Source of the DNA: Spirosoma agri
Lineage (GTDB): Bacteria > Bacteroidota > Bacteroidia > Cytophagales > Spirosomataceae
Direction: 5' to 3'
DNA: 64,000 bases
Assembly (NCBI RefSeq): GCF_010747415.1
Contig: NZ_JAAGNZ010000002.1
Location: 992,001-1,056,000 of the forward strand
Under the pieces are notes generated by a model that saw only the letters and a list, made by a program, of their open reading frames with translations, did no database searches and was not told the DNA's origin. This document shows positions 35,438 through 43,858 of the stretch, one piece after another; position 1 is the first letter of the stretch, and each line of letters opens with the position of its first letter. The position numbers were made by a program, and so were the translations under genes.

Positions 35438-38425
35438 TTACTCTTTCGGAGAATCACTCATGTTGGGTCCGTATTTCATCTCACCACGGTCCTTCTCAAC
35501 GGCTGAACGCCCTTCTTTCATCCAGATTGGCATGGGAGCATCTTTGAGGTAGTAATCAAAGAACTGATAGAGCCGGATGCTTAAATCTTTGGCGTTATGA
35601 CGCTGGGTCAGGTTATGGCCTTCCCCATTGTAGACCAGCATCCAGACGGGCTTGTTCAACCGGCGCAGGGCCGAAAACAACTCGATACCCTGATACCAGG
35701 GGACGGCTCCGTCGGCGTCATTGTGGGTCATCATCAGGGGCGTTTCGATGCGGTTGGCAAAGAACAACGGCGAGTTCTCGATGTAATTCATTGGTTTGTC
35801 CCACAGCGTACCACCGATGCGGCTCTGCGTTTTTTCGTACTGGAAGGCCCGGCTAATGCCTGTTTCCCAGCGAATTCCACCGTAGGCCGAGGTCATGTTG
35901 GCAACGGGGGCACCCGCTTCGGCGGCCCGGAACAGGTTGGTGCGGGTGATGATGTAGGCCGTCTGGTAACCACCCCAGCTCTGCCCCTGAATGCCGAGTC
36001 TATCGCGGTCAACGAACCCTTTATCGAGCAGGCTCAGCACACCGGGAACAATACAATCATACGCATTCGGTCCTGGCTGTCCGGTCGTGTACACGATGTC
36101 CGGCACGAAGACCAGATACCCATTCGAGACGCAGTACGGTATATTGATCGTTGAGCGGCTGGGCGATGGAGCCCGATAATCATTGAGCGTTTCGGCGTTT
36201 CGTTCGTAGAAATACGTTAGCATCGGATATTTCTTGGCTGGGTCAAAACCTTCTGGCTTAAAGAGTAATCCTTCCAGCTTGATCCCGTTCGTACCGATCC
36301 ATTTTACGATTTCCACGGAGCCCCAGCGGATGCTGTCCTGTTGCGGATTAACGCGGGTCAATTGCACCGGCGAGGCCAGGGTCGTATCTATCTGAAAGAG
36401 ATTGATCGGCTCCTGATAATTACCCCGATAAAAGGTCATTACTGGCGCATTTTTGGCCTTATTCAAACCGAAATAGCGGTGGTTGCTGCGGGTCAATACC
36501 GTTGGTTCGGTCACGGCAAGGCCATTCTTGCTCTTTAGAATGCCTGTTGCCTTATCACTTTCCCAAACGCCCGTCAGAAATAATTCAGACTTAGGATCGA
36601 TCGATTTTTCTGCCGAACGCCGGTTGAATGACATGTCGTCATCATCGTCGATCTCCGCGCGACGCAACCGGATTTTGTTCTTACGGCCCCAGCCAGCAGT
36701 CAGGTTGGTGGGTTTCTCGCGGCCCGTGGGGTCGATTTGCCAGATATCGTAGCGATCGTAGAGCCAGAGGTAGCGGTCGCCGGACGTCCAGCCTGCTGAT
36801 CCATAGGCACCCGGAAGGTTGGGCGTATCGTGCTCTTCGTCAAAAAACTTACTGGGCAAGCCGCGTGTCAGGTCCAGGCGTTTACCATCCATGACCGACC
36901 ACGCCCGCCAGAGCGAATCGCGCTCATCGAACCAGTACGCATAGTTACCCTCGGGTGAAAGGCGGGGCTGCGAAGCCATTACATCGTTGGCAATCCGCTT
37001 TTTAGTGCCGGTCTGGGTGTCGATCAGATACAGATCCGTATGGCCGGGGTCCCACGATGCCTGTACCTGATAGGGGAGGTCGCTCAGGCCCAGCAGGTAG
37101 CGGGTGTTCTTCTTTTCATCAAACGTAACGGTCGGCACTTCCCGGTTGGCCAGGGGAATTACCTTGCCCGAAGTGAGGTCATACAGCGTGAGAAAACCGC
37201 GTTCTTTCTCTTCCTTGAGCCGACGTTGCTGCATGGGTTGCAGGCGACTGTCAGTCCAGGTCCAGATATCCATTTTTACTTTCTCATCGTCGGGCGTCAG
37301 CGTATCTTTCGTTGGTTTTGGCGCGATAGGGGATGTTGAGAAGTAGAGCCTTTTCCCGTCGCTCGCAAACTTGGGTTCACGAAATTCATTCACCGACCAG
37401 CCTTTGGGCAGTGCGGTTGTCAGGGTGTCGGCAATCACGCGAAAGGGTGGTTCGACCGAAGCAGTTTTACTTTTTTTACCTTTTGCCGGAGTCGCTGATG
37501 ACAAATTTTTGTAGTAGAGCGAGAACACTTTTACGTCGGCACCCGCGCTATCGGCGGAGGCCATCCACGCCAGTTGATCGCCCGTTTTGTCGATCGCCAG
37601 CCCTTTGTAGATCTTTCGTTTCGAACTGGTATCGACCAGCATTGTCTGGCCATTGATCGTGTTGAACAGGAACACCCCAGGCACCGCATTATCGCCCGTT
37701 TTCAGCGAGTCATTCGCCGATTCCTTACTGTAGAATACCGTATGCCCATTGTCGGAAATAACCACATTAGAGACGAAGCGGACGGTTTTGCGGGTACCAT
37801 CGGCCATGTTCAGAAGGGTCAGATCGTCACCTTTCGGCTTTTTGACGGATCCCTTCCGGGTAGCTACGGTCGTTGTCGAAATCGGGGCCGATGGCGTCAA
37901 CGTATCTTTTGTCGTCATCATCGGCTTAGCCACGGGTGCTTCTTTGGTGTCCCGGCGTTCCTGCACAATAGCCAGCCAGGAACCTGCCTCTTTTCCGAAG
38001 GCAAATGATTTGACGTTCGGTAGTTTTGTTGGCTTACCCGTTGCCAGATTCAAGGCCAATAAGCTATCTTTCGGCATTTCGTCCGGCTTTCTCTTTTTTA
38101 ATTTGGCTTTTTTTGTATCAGCCGCCTTCGCTTTTAGTTTCATTACCAGAAACTTGCTGTCGGGCGTAAACTGAGCCATGTACCCTCTTGGGAAGACGTA
38201 GCGGGTTCGATTGGTGGCGGAGCCGGTGCTGACCACTTCCAGCCGGCCATCACCTTCCTGTGGGTCAATCTGATAAGCGATCCAGCGGCCATCGTTGGAT
38301 AATTTTTCGAGCCGCACGCCTTGCCAGCGGTCGTAGTCTGAGGCATTCAGCGGTCGTTTCTGATTTTGGGCAATCAGAGAACCCGAGAGGAGTAAACAGA
38401 ATAAAAGTTGATTGAAGCGACACAT
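35438..38425 (-). CDS. S9 family (prolyl oligopeptidase-like) secreted peptidase
   Basis: A 995-residue secreted serine peptidase with signal peptide (LLFCLLLSGSLIAQ). The N-terminal 650 residues are a beta-propeller-like region with inserted charged, lysine-rich loops (for instance near residues 95-115 and 170-190). The C-terminal catalytic domain has nucleophile Ser816 in GQSWGGYQTAY, Asp905 in NDADGAVPW and His937 in NGEGHNL. Such large S9 members are frequent in Bacteroidota and degrade peptides in the periplasm. It stands as a single gene, divergent from the DUF6624 gene. Confidence 0.93.
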   Translation of the reverse strand: MCRFNQLLFCLLLSGSLIAQNQKRPLNASDYDRWQGVRLEKLSNDGRWIAYQIDPQEGDGRLEVVSTGSATNRTRYVFPRGYMAQFTPDSKFLVMKLKAKAADTKKAKLKKRKPDEMPKDSLLALNLATGKPTKLPNVKSFAFGKEAGSWLAIVQERRDTKEAPVAKPMMTTKDTLTPSAPISTTTVATRKGSVKKPKGDDLTLLNMADGTRKTVRFVSNVVISDNGHTVFYSKESANDSLKTGDNAVPGVFLFNTINGQTMLVDTSSKRKIYKGLAIDKTGDQLAWMASADSAGADVKVFSLYYKNLSSATPAKGKKSKTASVEPPFRVIADTLTTALPKGWSVNEFREPKFASDGKRLYFSTSPIAPKPTKDTLTPDDEKVKMDIWTWTDSRLQPMQQRRLKEEKERGFLTLYDLTSGKVIPLANREVPTVTFDEKKNTRYLLGLSDLPYQVQASWDPGHTDLYLIDTQTGTKKRIANDVMASQPRLSPEGNYAYWFDERDSLWRAWSVMDGKRLDLTRGLPSKFFDEEHDTPNLPGAYGSAGWTSGDRYLWLYDRYDIWQIDPTGREKPTNLTAGWGRKNKIRLRRAEIDDDDDMSFNRRSAEKSIDPKSELFLTGVWESDKATGILKSKNGLAVTEPTVLTRSNHRYFGLNKAKNAPVMTFYRGNYQEPINLFQIDTTLASPVQLTRVNPQQDSIRWGSVEIVKWIGTNGIKLEGLLFKPEGFDPAKKYPMLTYFYERNAETLNDYRAPSPSRSTINIPYCVSNGYLVFVPDIVYTTGQPGPNAYDCIVPGVLSLLDKGFVDRDRLGIQGQSWGGYQTAYIITRTNLFRAAEAGAPVANMTSAYGGIRWETGISRAFQYEKTQSRIGGTLWDKPMNYIENSPLFFANRIETPLMMTHNDADGAVPWYQGIELFSALRRLNKPVWMLVYNGEGHNLTQRHNAKDLSIRLYQFFDYYLKDAPMPIWMKEGRSAVEKDRGEMKYGPNMSDSPKE

Positions 38426-38507
38426 AAAGGAGAAACGTTAACAACCAACGAAAATACGGAGAAATGGGCCATATTAAAGGGATTATTGCGTGAATTATCG
38501 TTCGATT

Positions 38508-39179
38508 ATGAGAATTGTACTACTATTGATCATTTGTTTACCTTTTTGCTCATTCGGTCAGAAGGAAACTAAACTTAAAGAAGAACTGGATAGCATGTAC
38601 GTGCTGGACCAGCGCAACCGGCAACTGTTGACGAAGCTTGGCAATAACAGGCCACTAAGCGATAGCTTGAGCGCGGTGTACAAGACAACACGCATCAAAC
38701 TGGCGAGTATGCTCTGGGCTGAGCAGGCTAAAATTGATACCAGTAACCTCCACCGGGTTGTGGCGCTGATGAATGAGCATGGCTATCCAGGCAAAACGCT
38801 GGTTGGTACACCCACAAACGAGTTTGCTTTTTATATTCTTCAGCATGCCCGTCAGGTGGATGCCTATTTGCCGGCCGTGAAAAAAGCCGCCGAGTCTGGT
38901 GAGCTGCCTCTGTACCACTACGCGCTGATGCTCGATCAGTCGCTGATGCGCGCCGGGAAGCCGCAGATGTACGGTTCGCAGGTGACGTGTAAGCCAATCA
39001 AAGGGTCGGCGCAGTCGCGTTGTTTTGTGTGGCCCATCGATGACTACCGAGGTGTAAACGAACGGCGCAAACAGGCTGGCTTTCCGCTCACCGTTGCCGA
39101 AAACGCGAATCGGGTGAATGCGTCGTATGATCCGGCCCTGACGATTGAGCTTATGCGTAAAACATACCGTTTGGACTGA
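38508..39179 (+). CDS. DUF6624 family secreted protein
   Basis: A 223-residue protein with a signal peptide (RIVLLLIICLPFCSFGQ). A GTG at 38490 is open upstream, but the ATG at 38508 begins the signal directly. The body matches DUF6624: VALMNEHGYPGKTLVGTPTNEFAFYILQHA, then SGELPLYHYALMLDQSLMRAGKPQMYGSQ and WPIDDYRGVNERRKQAGFPL. Function is unknown. It ends 27 bases before the end of a convergent gene with no terminator-like hairpin between them. Confidence 0.88.
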   Translation: MRIVLLLIICLPFCSFGQKETKLKEELDSMYVLDQRNRQLLTKLGNNRPLSDSLSAVYKTTRIKLASMLWAEQAKIDTSNLHRVVALMNEHGYPGKTLVGTPTNEFAFYILQHARQVDAYLPAVKKAAESGELPLYHYALMLDQSLMRAGKPQMYGSQVTCKPIKGSAQSRCFVWPIDDYRGVNERRKQAGFPLTVAENANRVNASYDPALTIELMRKTYRLD

Positions 39180-39206
39180 TGAAGGTCTAGCCGTTGATCG
39201 TGTTAC

Positions 39207-40280
39207 TTACAGGGACGTTGCTGCTTTAAGCAGCTTATTGTTATCGTGTCTGCTGAGTTCGGGCCAGGCGCCGAGTGGGTCGATGAGTACGGCTCTCGCT
39301 GTTGGTAGCGCAGGGAGCGAAACCTCTGGTTTGTCTGGGTTGGGATGGGCAAGCTGGCGGTATATCTCCCGTCCCTGCTCATCCACTACAACAAGGGGAA
39401 CAAAATCATTAATGGGTATGTAGTGCCGTTGACCATCAGTGTTTTCGCGCCATTTGGTCGCGAAAACACTGATGGTCATTCTATCGGGTAGCGCAGCAAT
39501 GCGTCCCACCTTAAAATCAAACCACAGTTGATCACTGAGATAGGTAGTCAAATAGTGAAGTGAATCGGGGAGGTTGTTTGCCAGCGTATTGGCAAAGGCG
39601 CTGGCCGTTGCTGAACCGGGTTTTTGAACCGCCTGCCTATAAAATTGAGCGATTGTCAGGCTAAGCGGTTTACTGCCCCATATCTGACCAATGCTGTTCA
39701 GGGCAAGGGCTGCCCGACCGTATTCCAGTGCATCGTTGCCAGTGGATTTCAATACCGGAACCTCCGGTTTATGAATACGGTTCCGGTTCCGTACATACAA
39801 AGCTTTGCGCTGTAGAAGCCGCTGCGTCAGTCGGTCGGTTCCGTATTGTCTGGAAATTATGTCCAGGGCCAAATAGTCGGCCAGACTCTGGCGAACGAAA
39901 CCCTCGCCCGGCTGATGCGATGGCTGAATGCGATGAACTAGCCACTGCCTGAACACTTCTCGTGAAACCAGATAGTCAATATGGTCCAGCTTCTCGGGCT
40001 GTCGATAATCGGCTGTCCAGCCTTGTTTCTCGGAGATGGCAATCTGACCCGGCTTTGACCAGATGGGAGCAGAGCCAGTAGGCACTTCCAGAATCTCAAG
40101 GGAGGGATAAGGATAATGACCAAACAATCGTTCGCCTTTGTGGATGGCGAATTGAACGGCATTCCGTAGTTGTCGTACCTGATAAGGGTGGTGGTATTTT
40201 ATCTGAACACGAATGACTTCACCGGATACTGACTGAACCAGAATAATTTGGCGGTTATACGTAATGGCTGTTTGAGCCAT
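39207..40280 (-). CDS. M1 aminopeptidase-like C-terminal part, zinc ligands lost
   Basis: The third open segment (357 codons from ATG 40280) aligns with the catalytic half of M1 gluzincins: YHHPYQVRQL, GHYPYPSLEILEVP, SKPGQIAISEKQGW and DYLVSREVFRQWLVHR. The last is where active enzymes have HE-x-x-HQWWGH; both histidines are arginine here while the glutamate remains. The third ligand region ESLAxY reads QSLADY. The family's N-terminal beta-domain is absent. It lies in frame with the upstream permease segment but after its TAG stop. It contains a perfect 20-bp inverted repeat at 39430-39478. If translated alone it would be a soluble pseudo-peptidase without a signal peptide. Confidence 0.6.
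   Translation of the reverse strand: MAQTAITYNRQIILVQSVSGEVIRVQIKYHHPYQVRQLRNAVQFAIHKGERLFGHYPYPSLEILEVPTGSAPIWSKPGQIAISEKQGWTADYRQPEKLDHIDYLVSREVFRQWLVHRIQPSHQPGEGFVRQSLADYLALDIISRQYGTDRLTQRLLQRKALYVRNRNRIHKPEVPVLKSTGNDALEYGRAALALNSIGQIWGSKPLSLTIAQFYRQAVQKPGSATASAFANTLANNLPDSLHYLTTYLSDQLWFDFKVGRIAALPDRMTISVFATKWRENTDGQRHYIPINDFVPLVVVDEQGREIYRQLAHPNPDKPEVSLPALPTARAVLIDPLGAWPELSRHDNNKLLKAATSL
39430..39478. repeat. Perfect 20-bp inverted repeat inside the M1-like frame
   Basis: Arms 39430-39449 and 39459-39478 are exact reverse complements with a 9-base loop (CCATTTGGT on the plus strand). Unlike the other long hairpins in the window it lies inside a reading frame, about 220 bases before its end. 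It could fold in the mRNA or arise from an inserted or templated repeat. Confidence 0.85.
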
Positions 40281-40301
40281 CGCAGCCTGTTGTCGGCGCG
40301 T

Positions 40302-41525
40302 CTAGAGTTGAAGGGAGAAAAAAAGTACAAACAGCACCAGGAACAAGCTTACCAAACCATAACACCAACTAAATCGTGAAGACCACTGTTTGAAGCGCAA
40401 TGGTAAACTGTCAGGCAAACCACGATTCCAACCCAGAACAGAGCCAATAACCAACAAACCCGCCACGCCCCACCAAATGAGGTGTACCGTGGGCCGGACA
40501 GGCATGTTTGCGCCGTAGCCGATCAACTCAGAATAGCGACTGGAGCCGGGGAGGAACGAATATAGACAGGTGAAATCAGCGTGTGCACCAAACTGATAAA
40601 CGAGGGTCAAGGTCAGGAAAATGAAGACGTTGACTAGGTGGCAGATAACGCGGTTGTTGGTCAGCACCGCAACCAGCGATGCGAGAGCAATCAGTTGGCA
40701 GTACCGCATAAAACCATCTAAGAGCAAATCGGATGCATATTGGCCCCAGTCGATACGGTAAAATCCCTGGCCCAGCTGTATGCCGATACCGGTGAGAAAG
40801 AGGACAAACGTCAAGATGATCGCTGAGCCAGCCAGCACCAGTAGTTTGGAAACAAACAGCACTGAATCAGGCTGAGGCAGGGCATCGTAAATAGGCCAGA
40901 AACCGGTTGTGCGTTCCGTAAAAATCAACTCTCCGGTCATGAGGACTAAAAATAGACCGATAAATAAACCCATCGGCAGACGTAGCGCCGTCATGCGCGA
41001 TGTGATAGGCAACTCCGGAAAATCAGGATTTACCGTAAAAACGGTTGCCAGCAACACCGCCAGAACAACCAGCAAACCAGTTGTAATCTGAAACGAAGGC
41101 TGCCGCTCCAAATTCACGAACTCCAGTCTGGCTAAATGTAGCGTGGTTCGCCAGCGCGCCCGCCAATCAAAACGCAAGCGTACGGCTGGAACAGCGTAGG
41201 CGTTCACTACGGGGTCGGCTGGTTTGTCGGTCGTGGATGCCCTGGCCGCCTGATCATTGCGGAACGTATCGAATGAGAAGTGGGCTTCTGCCTGAGCCAG
41301 CATACCTAACGCCAGCCCAATCCATAACAAACGGTTAATGAAAAGCAGGTCAGAGAACGTGAGCAGGTCCGTATCGGTGGTCATGCTATCAATGGAATCC
41401 CGAACCATAGCAACGCCAAACGGATCGAGCAAAAGCCAGATGTCGGCGTTGAACTGGGTTGTTCTGTCGGATTCAGCCAGTATGAAGTACAGAACGGCCA
41501 GAAAAAGAACGACATAAGCGCCCAT
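40302..41525 (-). CDS. ABC-2 type permease segment (second part of interrupted fusion)
   Basis: This 407-codon frame from ATG 41525 encodes at least nine hydrophobic segments of an ABC-2 permease: GAYVVLFLAVLYFIL at the start, FQITTGLLVVLAVLLATVF near 150, LRLPMGLFIGLFLVLMTGELIFTERTTGFWPI near 190, then helices to the end FLVLFVLFF. The first helices of the family are in the preceding frame, joined through the T8 run. The ATG at 41525 lies in the middle of a helix, so it is not a natural start. No ABC ATPase gene adjoins it, although the family usually has one nearby. Confidence 0.65.
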   Translation of the reverse strand: MGAYVVLFLAVLYFILAESDRTTQFNADIWLLLDPFGVAMVRDSIDSMTTDTDLLTFSDLLFINRLLWIGLALGMLAQAEAHFSFDTFRNDQAARASTTDKPADPVVNAYAVPAVRLRFDWRARWRTTLHLARLEFVNLERQPSFQITTGLLVVLAVLLATVFTVNPDFPELPITSRMTALRLPMGLFIGLFLVLMTGELIFTERTTGFWPIYDALPQPDSVLFVSKLLVLAGSAIILTFVLFLTGIGIQLGQGFYRIDWGQYASDLLLDGFMRYCQLIALASLVAVLTNNRVICHLVNVFIFLTLTLVYQFGAHADFTCLYSFLPGSSRYSELIGYGANMPVRPTVHLIWWGVAGLLVIGSVLGWNRGLPDSLPLRFKQWSSRFSWCYGLVSLFLVLFVLFFSLQL

Positions 41526-42037
41526 ACACTTCGAAAAAAAACAGTCAGCGACAAGGTGATGCTGACAAGGATAAAGCAGTTTAGGGCTACTAGCCGAATA
41601 AAACCGTCGATTAAGGCTTCCCCGGAAATAGTGGTTACAGCGTGTGTGTAGACGATTGAATAGAGCAGTGCCCCGATCGGGTAAAAGGCAGCCAGGGTGA
41701 GGGCCGTTGCGTATGTTCCTGAAAACCGACCCGCAAAGTGCGTTCGGCTGGTTATGGGTAAGGTATACAGGAGGGAGGTTGTGTTAAACTCATTATCTTT
41801 CGTCAGCGATTGGCCAGCGAGTAGGACTGTAATGAACGCTACGACCGCTCCGAAGGAAGAAAGAACGTGATAAGTACCTGCCGCTGGACTGGCAACTGGA
41901 AATAGGACTTCCTGTTGATAGCCTGACCAAATGCCCTGCCCCAAAACCAGCGCCACAAATAGATAAAATGTTGGCTGGCGGAGGTTATACGAGTACTCAA
42001 AGCGGGCAATGGTCAGGAGTGGATTCATAAGGTCCAC
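41381..42037 (-). CDS. ABC-2 type permease segment (first part of interrupted fusion)
   Basis: This 218-codon frame starts the fusion gene: NPLLTIARFEYSYNLRQPTFYLFVALVL, then AGTYHVLSSFGAVVAFITVLLAGQSLTKDNEFNTTSLLYTLPITSRTHFAGR, the standard beginning of the family. It stays in the correct frame up to SLTVFFRS near residue 165, at the T8 run. The last 50 codons (proline- and serine-rich, ending in FGIPLIA) read the wrong frame over the second ORF and do not look like permease sequence. The start at 42037 is supported by homology-like fit. It lies 60 bases downstream of the GH130 gene. Confidence 0.65.
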   Translation of the reverse strand: MDLMNPLLTIARFEYSYNLRQPTFYLFVALVLGQGIWSGYQQEVLFPVASPAAGTYHVLSSFGAVVAFITVLLAGQSLTKDNEFNTTSLLYTLPITSRTHFAGRFSGTYATALTLAAFYPIGALLYSIVYTHAVTTISGEALIDGFIRLVALNCFILVSITLSLTVFFRSVWALMSFFFWPFCTSYWLNPTEQPSSTPTSGFCSIRLALLWFGIPLIA

Positions 42038-42097
42038 AAGATACGTAACAGCGTAATTAAGTCAATTAAAATCAGGATCTTGAAGACATGCCTGAAC

Positions 42098-43141
42098 TTA
42101 CGCCCGAACCAGCTCGGCCAGGCCCACGCCCGAGTCGGCGGCACCGTAATAGACCCAGATACGACCGTCGGGCCACTGAACCCATCCGTTCGAGAAGACG
42201 ACATTCGGGAAGAATCCTTCGCGTTCCCAGGCTAGTTCGGGCGTCAGCAGGGGGGCGTCGGATCGGTCGAGCACCGTTGCCGGATCGTTTTTGTCGAGCA
42301 GAGCCAGGGCCAGTGAATAGGCGTGGGTCGGGTCGGCACCGTGGTAGCACAAAAGCCAGCCTTCGTCGGTCAGGATTGGCTCAGGTCCGGCACCAATTTT
42401 GCCGCCTTCCCACGCAAACGGGTTGTCGGGTAAGCCGCGACCGCCAAACAGAAACCGGTGATTTCCCCAGTGAATGCCGTCTTCCGATTCCGCCAGCCAG
42501 ATCGATGGTTTACCAATGTCCGACACCATAGGCCGGTGCAGAAGCATGTATTTACCGTTGATCTTCTGCGGAAACAGAGCGACATCTTTATTGGGTGGCG
42601 GTAAGATCATGCCGATACGCTCAACCGTTTTGAAATCGGTCGTTACGGCCAGTCCCACACCCGGACCATGTTCCGACACGGCTGTATACGTAATCCAGTA
42701 CTTACCGTCCAGAAACGTGATGCGGGCGTCTTCGACACCAAACGATTCGTCCATCCGGGCGGGAAACAGGAACGGCTCGTCATCGATGGTGAAGTGAATG
42801 CCGTCGCTGCTGCGGGCGATACGCAGATGGCTTAATGACGTTAGATAAACTTTACCGTCCAGTGGGACCACGCGCGGATCGTAGGGATCACTGGGTTCAT
42901 CAAACTGCTTTACGGTTAGCCCCAGAACACCATCCTGCTCTTCGATGAGCGGTATATTGATGCGCCCTGCTTCCAGAGCTGGTGCTTCGGCCACCCGTAG
43001 GAGCAAAATAACCTCATCGCCGAAAAGACAGGCCGCTGGATTAAAGGCACCCAGAACGTTGAATCCATCGACAGAGGGTTTAACATCGCTCGTTTTTAGA
43101 ATGGGCTGGTCGGATAATCGGCGGAGTTGATAATTTTTCAT
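42098..43141 (-). CDS. Glycoside hydrolase family 130 enzyme
   Basis: A 347-residue five-bladed propeller enzyme of GH130, whose members phosphorolyse or hydrolyse beta-mannosides. Seen are VLGAFNPAACL near residue 30, the family's YDPRVVPLDGKVYLT with the catalytic aspartate near 87, SLSHLRIARSSDGIHF, FGVEDARITFLDGKYWITYTA, KDVALFPQKINGKYMLLHRP with its paired basic residues, and CYHGAD. The presence of basic phosphate-binding residues points to a phosphorylase rather than a hydrolase, but this is not certain. It stands upstream of the broken permease gene. Confidence 0.88.
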   Translation of the reverse strand: MKNYQLRRLSDQPILKTSDVKPSVDGFNVLGAFNPAACLFGDEVILLLRVAEAPALEAGRINIPLIEEQDGVLGLTVKQFDEPSDPYDPRVVPLDGKVYLTSLSHLRIARSSDGIHFTIDDEPFLFPARMDESFGVEDARITFLDGKYWITYTAVSEHGPGVGLAVTTDFKTVERIGMILPPPNKDVALFPQKINGKYMLLHRPMVSDIGKPSIWLAESEDGIHWGNHRFLFGGRGLPDNPFAWEGGKIGAGPEPILTDEGWLLCYHGADPTHAYSLALALLDKNDPATVLDRSDAPLLTPELAWEREGFFPNVVFSNGWVQWPDGRIWVYYGAADSGVGLAELVRA

Positions 43142-43221
43142 CGGGATTTTTTAGGTTCACCGGCCTGTAGTTTACTGTGTATCACCCATACACGGCTCGC
43201 TCAGCGCCATAAATTGATCAA

Positions 43222-43267
43222 CTCAAAATTTGAGGTGGTGTTTATGTGCGATTAGTCAATAAATTTA
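43222..43267 (+). promoter_or_regulatory. Possible operator and promoter of the acidic-protein genes
   Basis: CTCAAAATTTGAG (43222-43234) is a perfect 6+1+6 palindrome that could bind a dimeric regulator. TAAATTTA (43260-43267) resembles the -7 box TAnnTTTG; 19 bases upstream of it is GTG instead of TTG. The ATG of the acidic gene is 71 bases further. Confidence 0.3.
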
Positions 43268-43337
43268 CGGCGCGGCCAAACATCCGGCAAATAGCCGCGT
43301 TATGACGATTGAAATCACTTAACAGACATTTCCAACC

Positions 43338-43598
43338 ATGATTTACCAGCCAACGTTTGATCAGGACGAAGACGTGCTGATGTTGAACCCTGACCCTGAA
43401 ACTGCCGCCTTCGACGACGATGAGGACGACTTCGACGGAGCTGAATTTGATGAACTGGGCACTGGAGCTGCCAGTGGCTATGGTGAAGACGATTTAGCCG
43501 ATATCGAAGACGAGTTCAGCGAAGATGACATCGACCTGGACGAGGATCTGGACGATGACAGTATCGAAGACGACCTGGACGACGACAGCATGGAGTAA
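43338..43598 (+). CDS. Highly acidic small protein, no basic residues
   Basis: An 86-residue protein with 28 aspartates and 12 glutamates and no lysine or arginine. It is a low-complexity, probably disordered chain whose last 40 residues are runs of D and E broken by I, L and S (for example DIDLDEDLDDD). I do not recognise a family. The nature of the sequence suggests a role as a polyanion, such as DNA mimicry, cation buffering or chaperoning of basic proteins, but none can be shown. The start follows an A-rich region; the gene is followed 42 bases later by another acidic small gene. Confidence 0.7.
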   Translation: MIYQPTFDQDEDVLMLNPDPETAAFDDDEDDFDGAEFDELGTGAASGYGEDDLADIEDEFSEDDIDLDEDLDDDSIEDDLDDDSME

Positions 43599-43640
43599 AC
43601 CCCACTCTACGTTACATTAACCCTTTAATTGACAGAAAGC

Positions 43641-43808
43641 ATGACACCATCCGAAGAAGAACCATTGGTTACGACGGCCAATGCCGACAACGAAGGGACT
43701 GCTCCAGACTCTGAAACTCAGTCATCGGCAGCCAGCGAGGCTGGTGATCGTACATCAGAAGAAGGGTCCCGCGCGCCAAACGATCCTGCTGAAGGTGCAG
43801 ACGAATAA
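43641..43808 (+). CDS. Small acidic protein, unknown
   Basis: A 55-codon frame (ATG 43641, TAA 43806-43808) encodes an acidic, serine-, threonine- and alanine-rich chain beginning MTPSEEEPLVTTANAD and ending PAEGADE. It has an AGAAAGC purine stretch a few bases before the ATG. The composition resembles disordered linker or tail proteins, and no family is recognised. It follows the larger acidic gene on the same strand and precedes a hairpin, which supports a two-gene unit. It is short, so coding status rests on composition and context. Confidence 0.5.
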   Translation: MTPSEEEPLVTTANADNEGTAPDSETQSSAASEAGDRTSEEGSRAPNDPAEGADE

Positions 43809-43812
43809 AATT

Positions 43813-43858
43813 TTATCGACTAATAAGTGGCCGCTGTTGGTTGCTTATTAGTCGATAA
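43813..43858. terminator. Hairpin between acidic genes and menF
   Basis: Arms 43813-43827 and 43844-43858 form a perfect 15-bp stem (TTATCGACTAATAAG and complement), which can be extended inward by wobble and GC pairs. The right arm contains the stop codon of the convergent isochorismate synthase gene. Four T precede the arm on one side. It probably ends both transcripts. Confidence 0.65.

Larger units (their letters stand above)
39207..42037 (-). pseudogene. ABC-2 permease / M1 aminopeptidase-like fusion, interrupted
   Basis: The reading frames 42037-41381, 41525-40302 and 40280-39207 together match one protein of the Bacteroidota permease/M1-aminopeptidase fusion family. Frame one carries the first ABC-2 permease helices and loses register at a T8 run (minus strand, 41541-41534): a single -1 step or one extra T joins it to frame two, which carries the second permease half (ITSRMTALRLPMGLF, TGELIFTERTTGFWPI). 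Frame two ends at TAG 40304-40302, after which the same frame stays open to 39207 and carries an M1-like domain. The joined length is about 943 residues, less than the roughly 1100-1200 expected; the M1 beta-domain is missing and the HExxH motif reads REVFR. It is scored as a decaying gene; slippage-rescued expression is possible. Confidence 0.8.
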
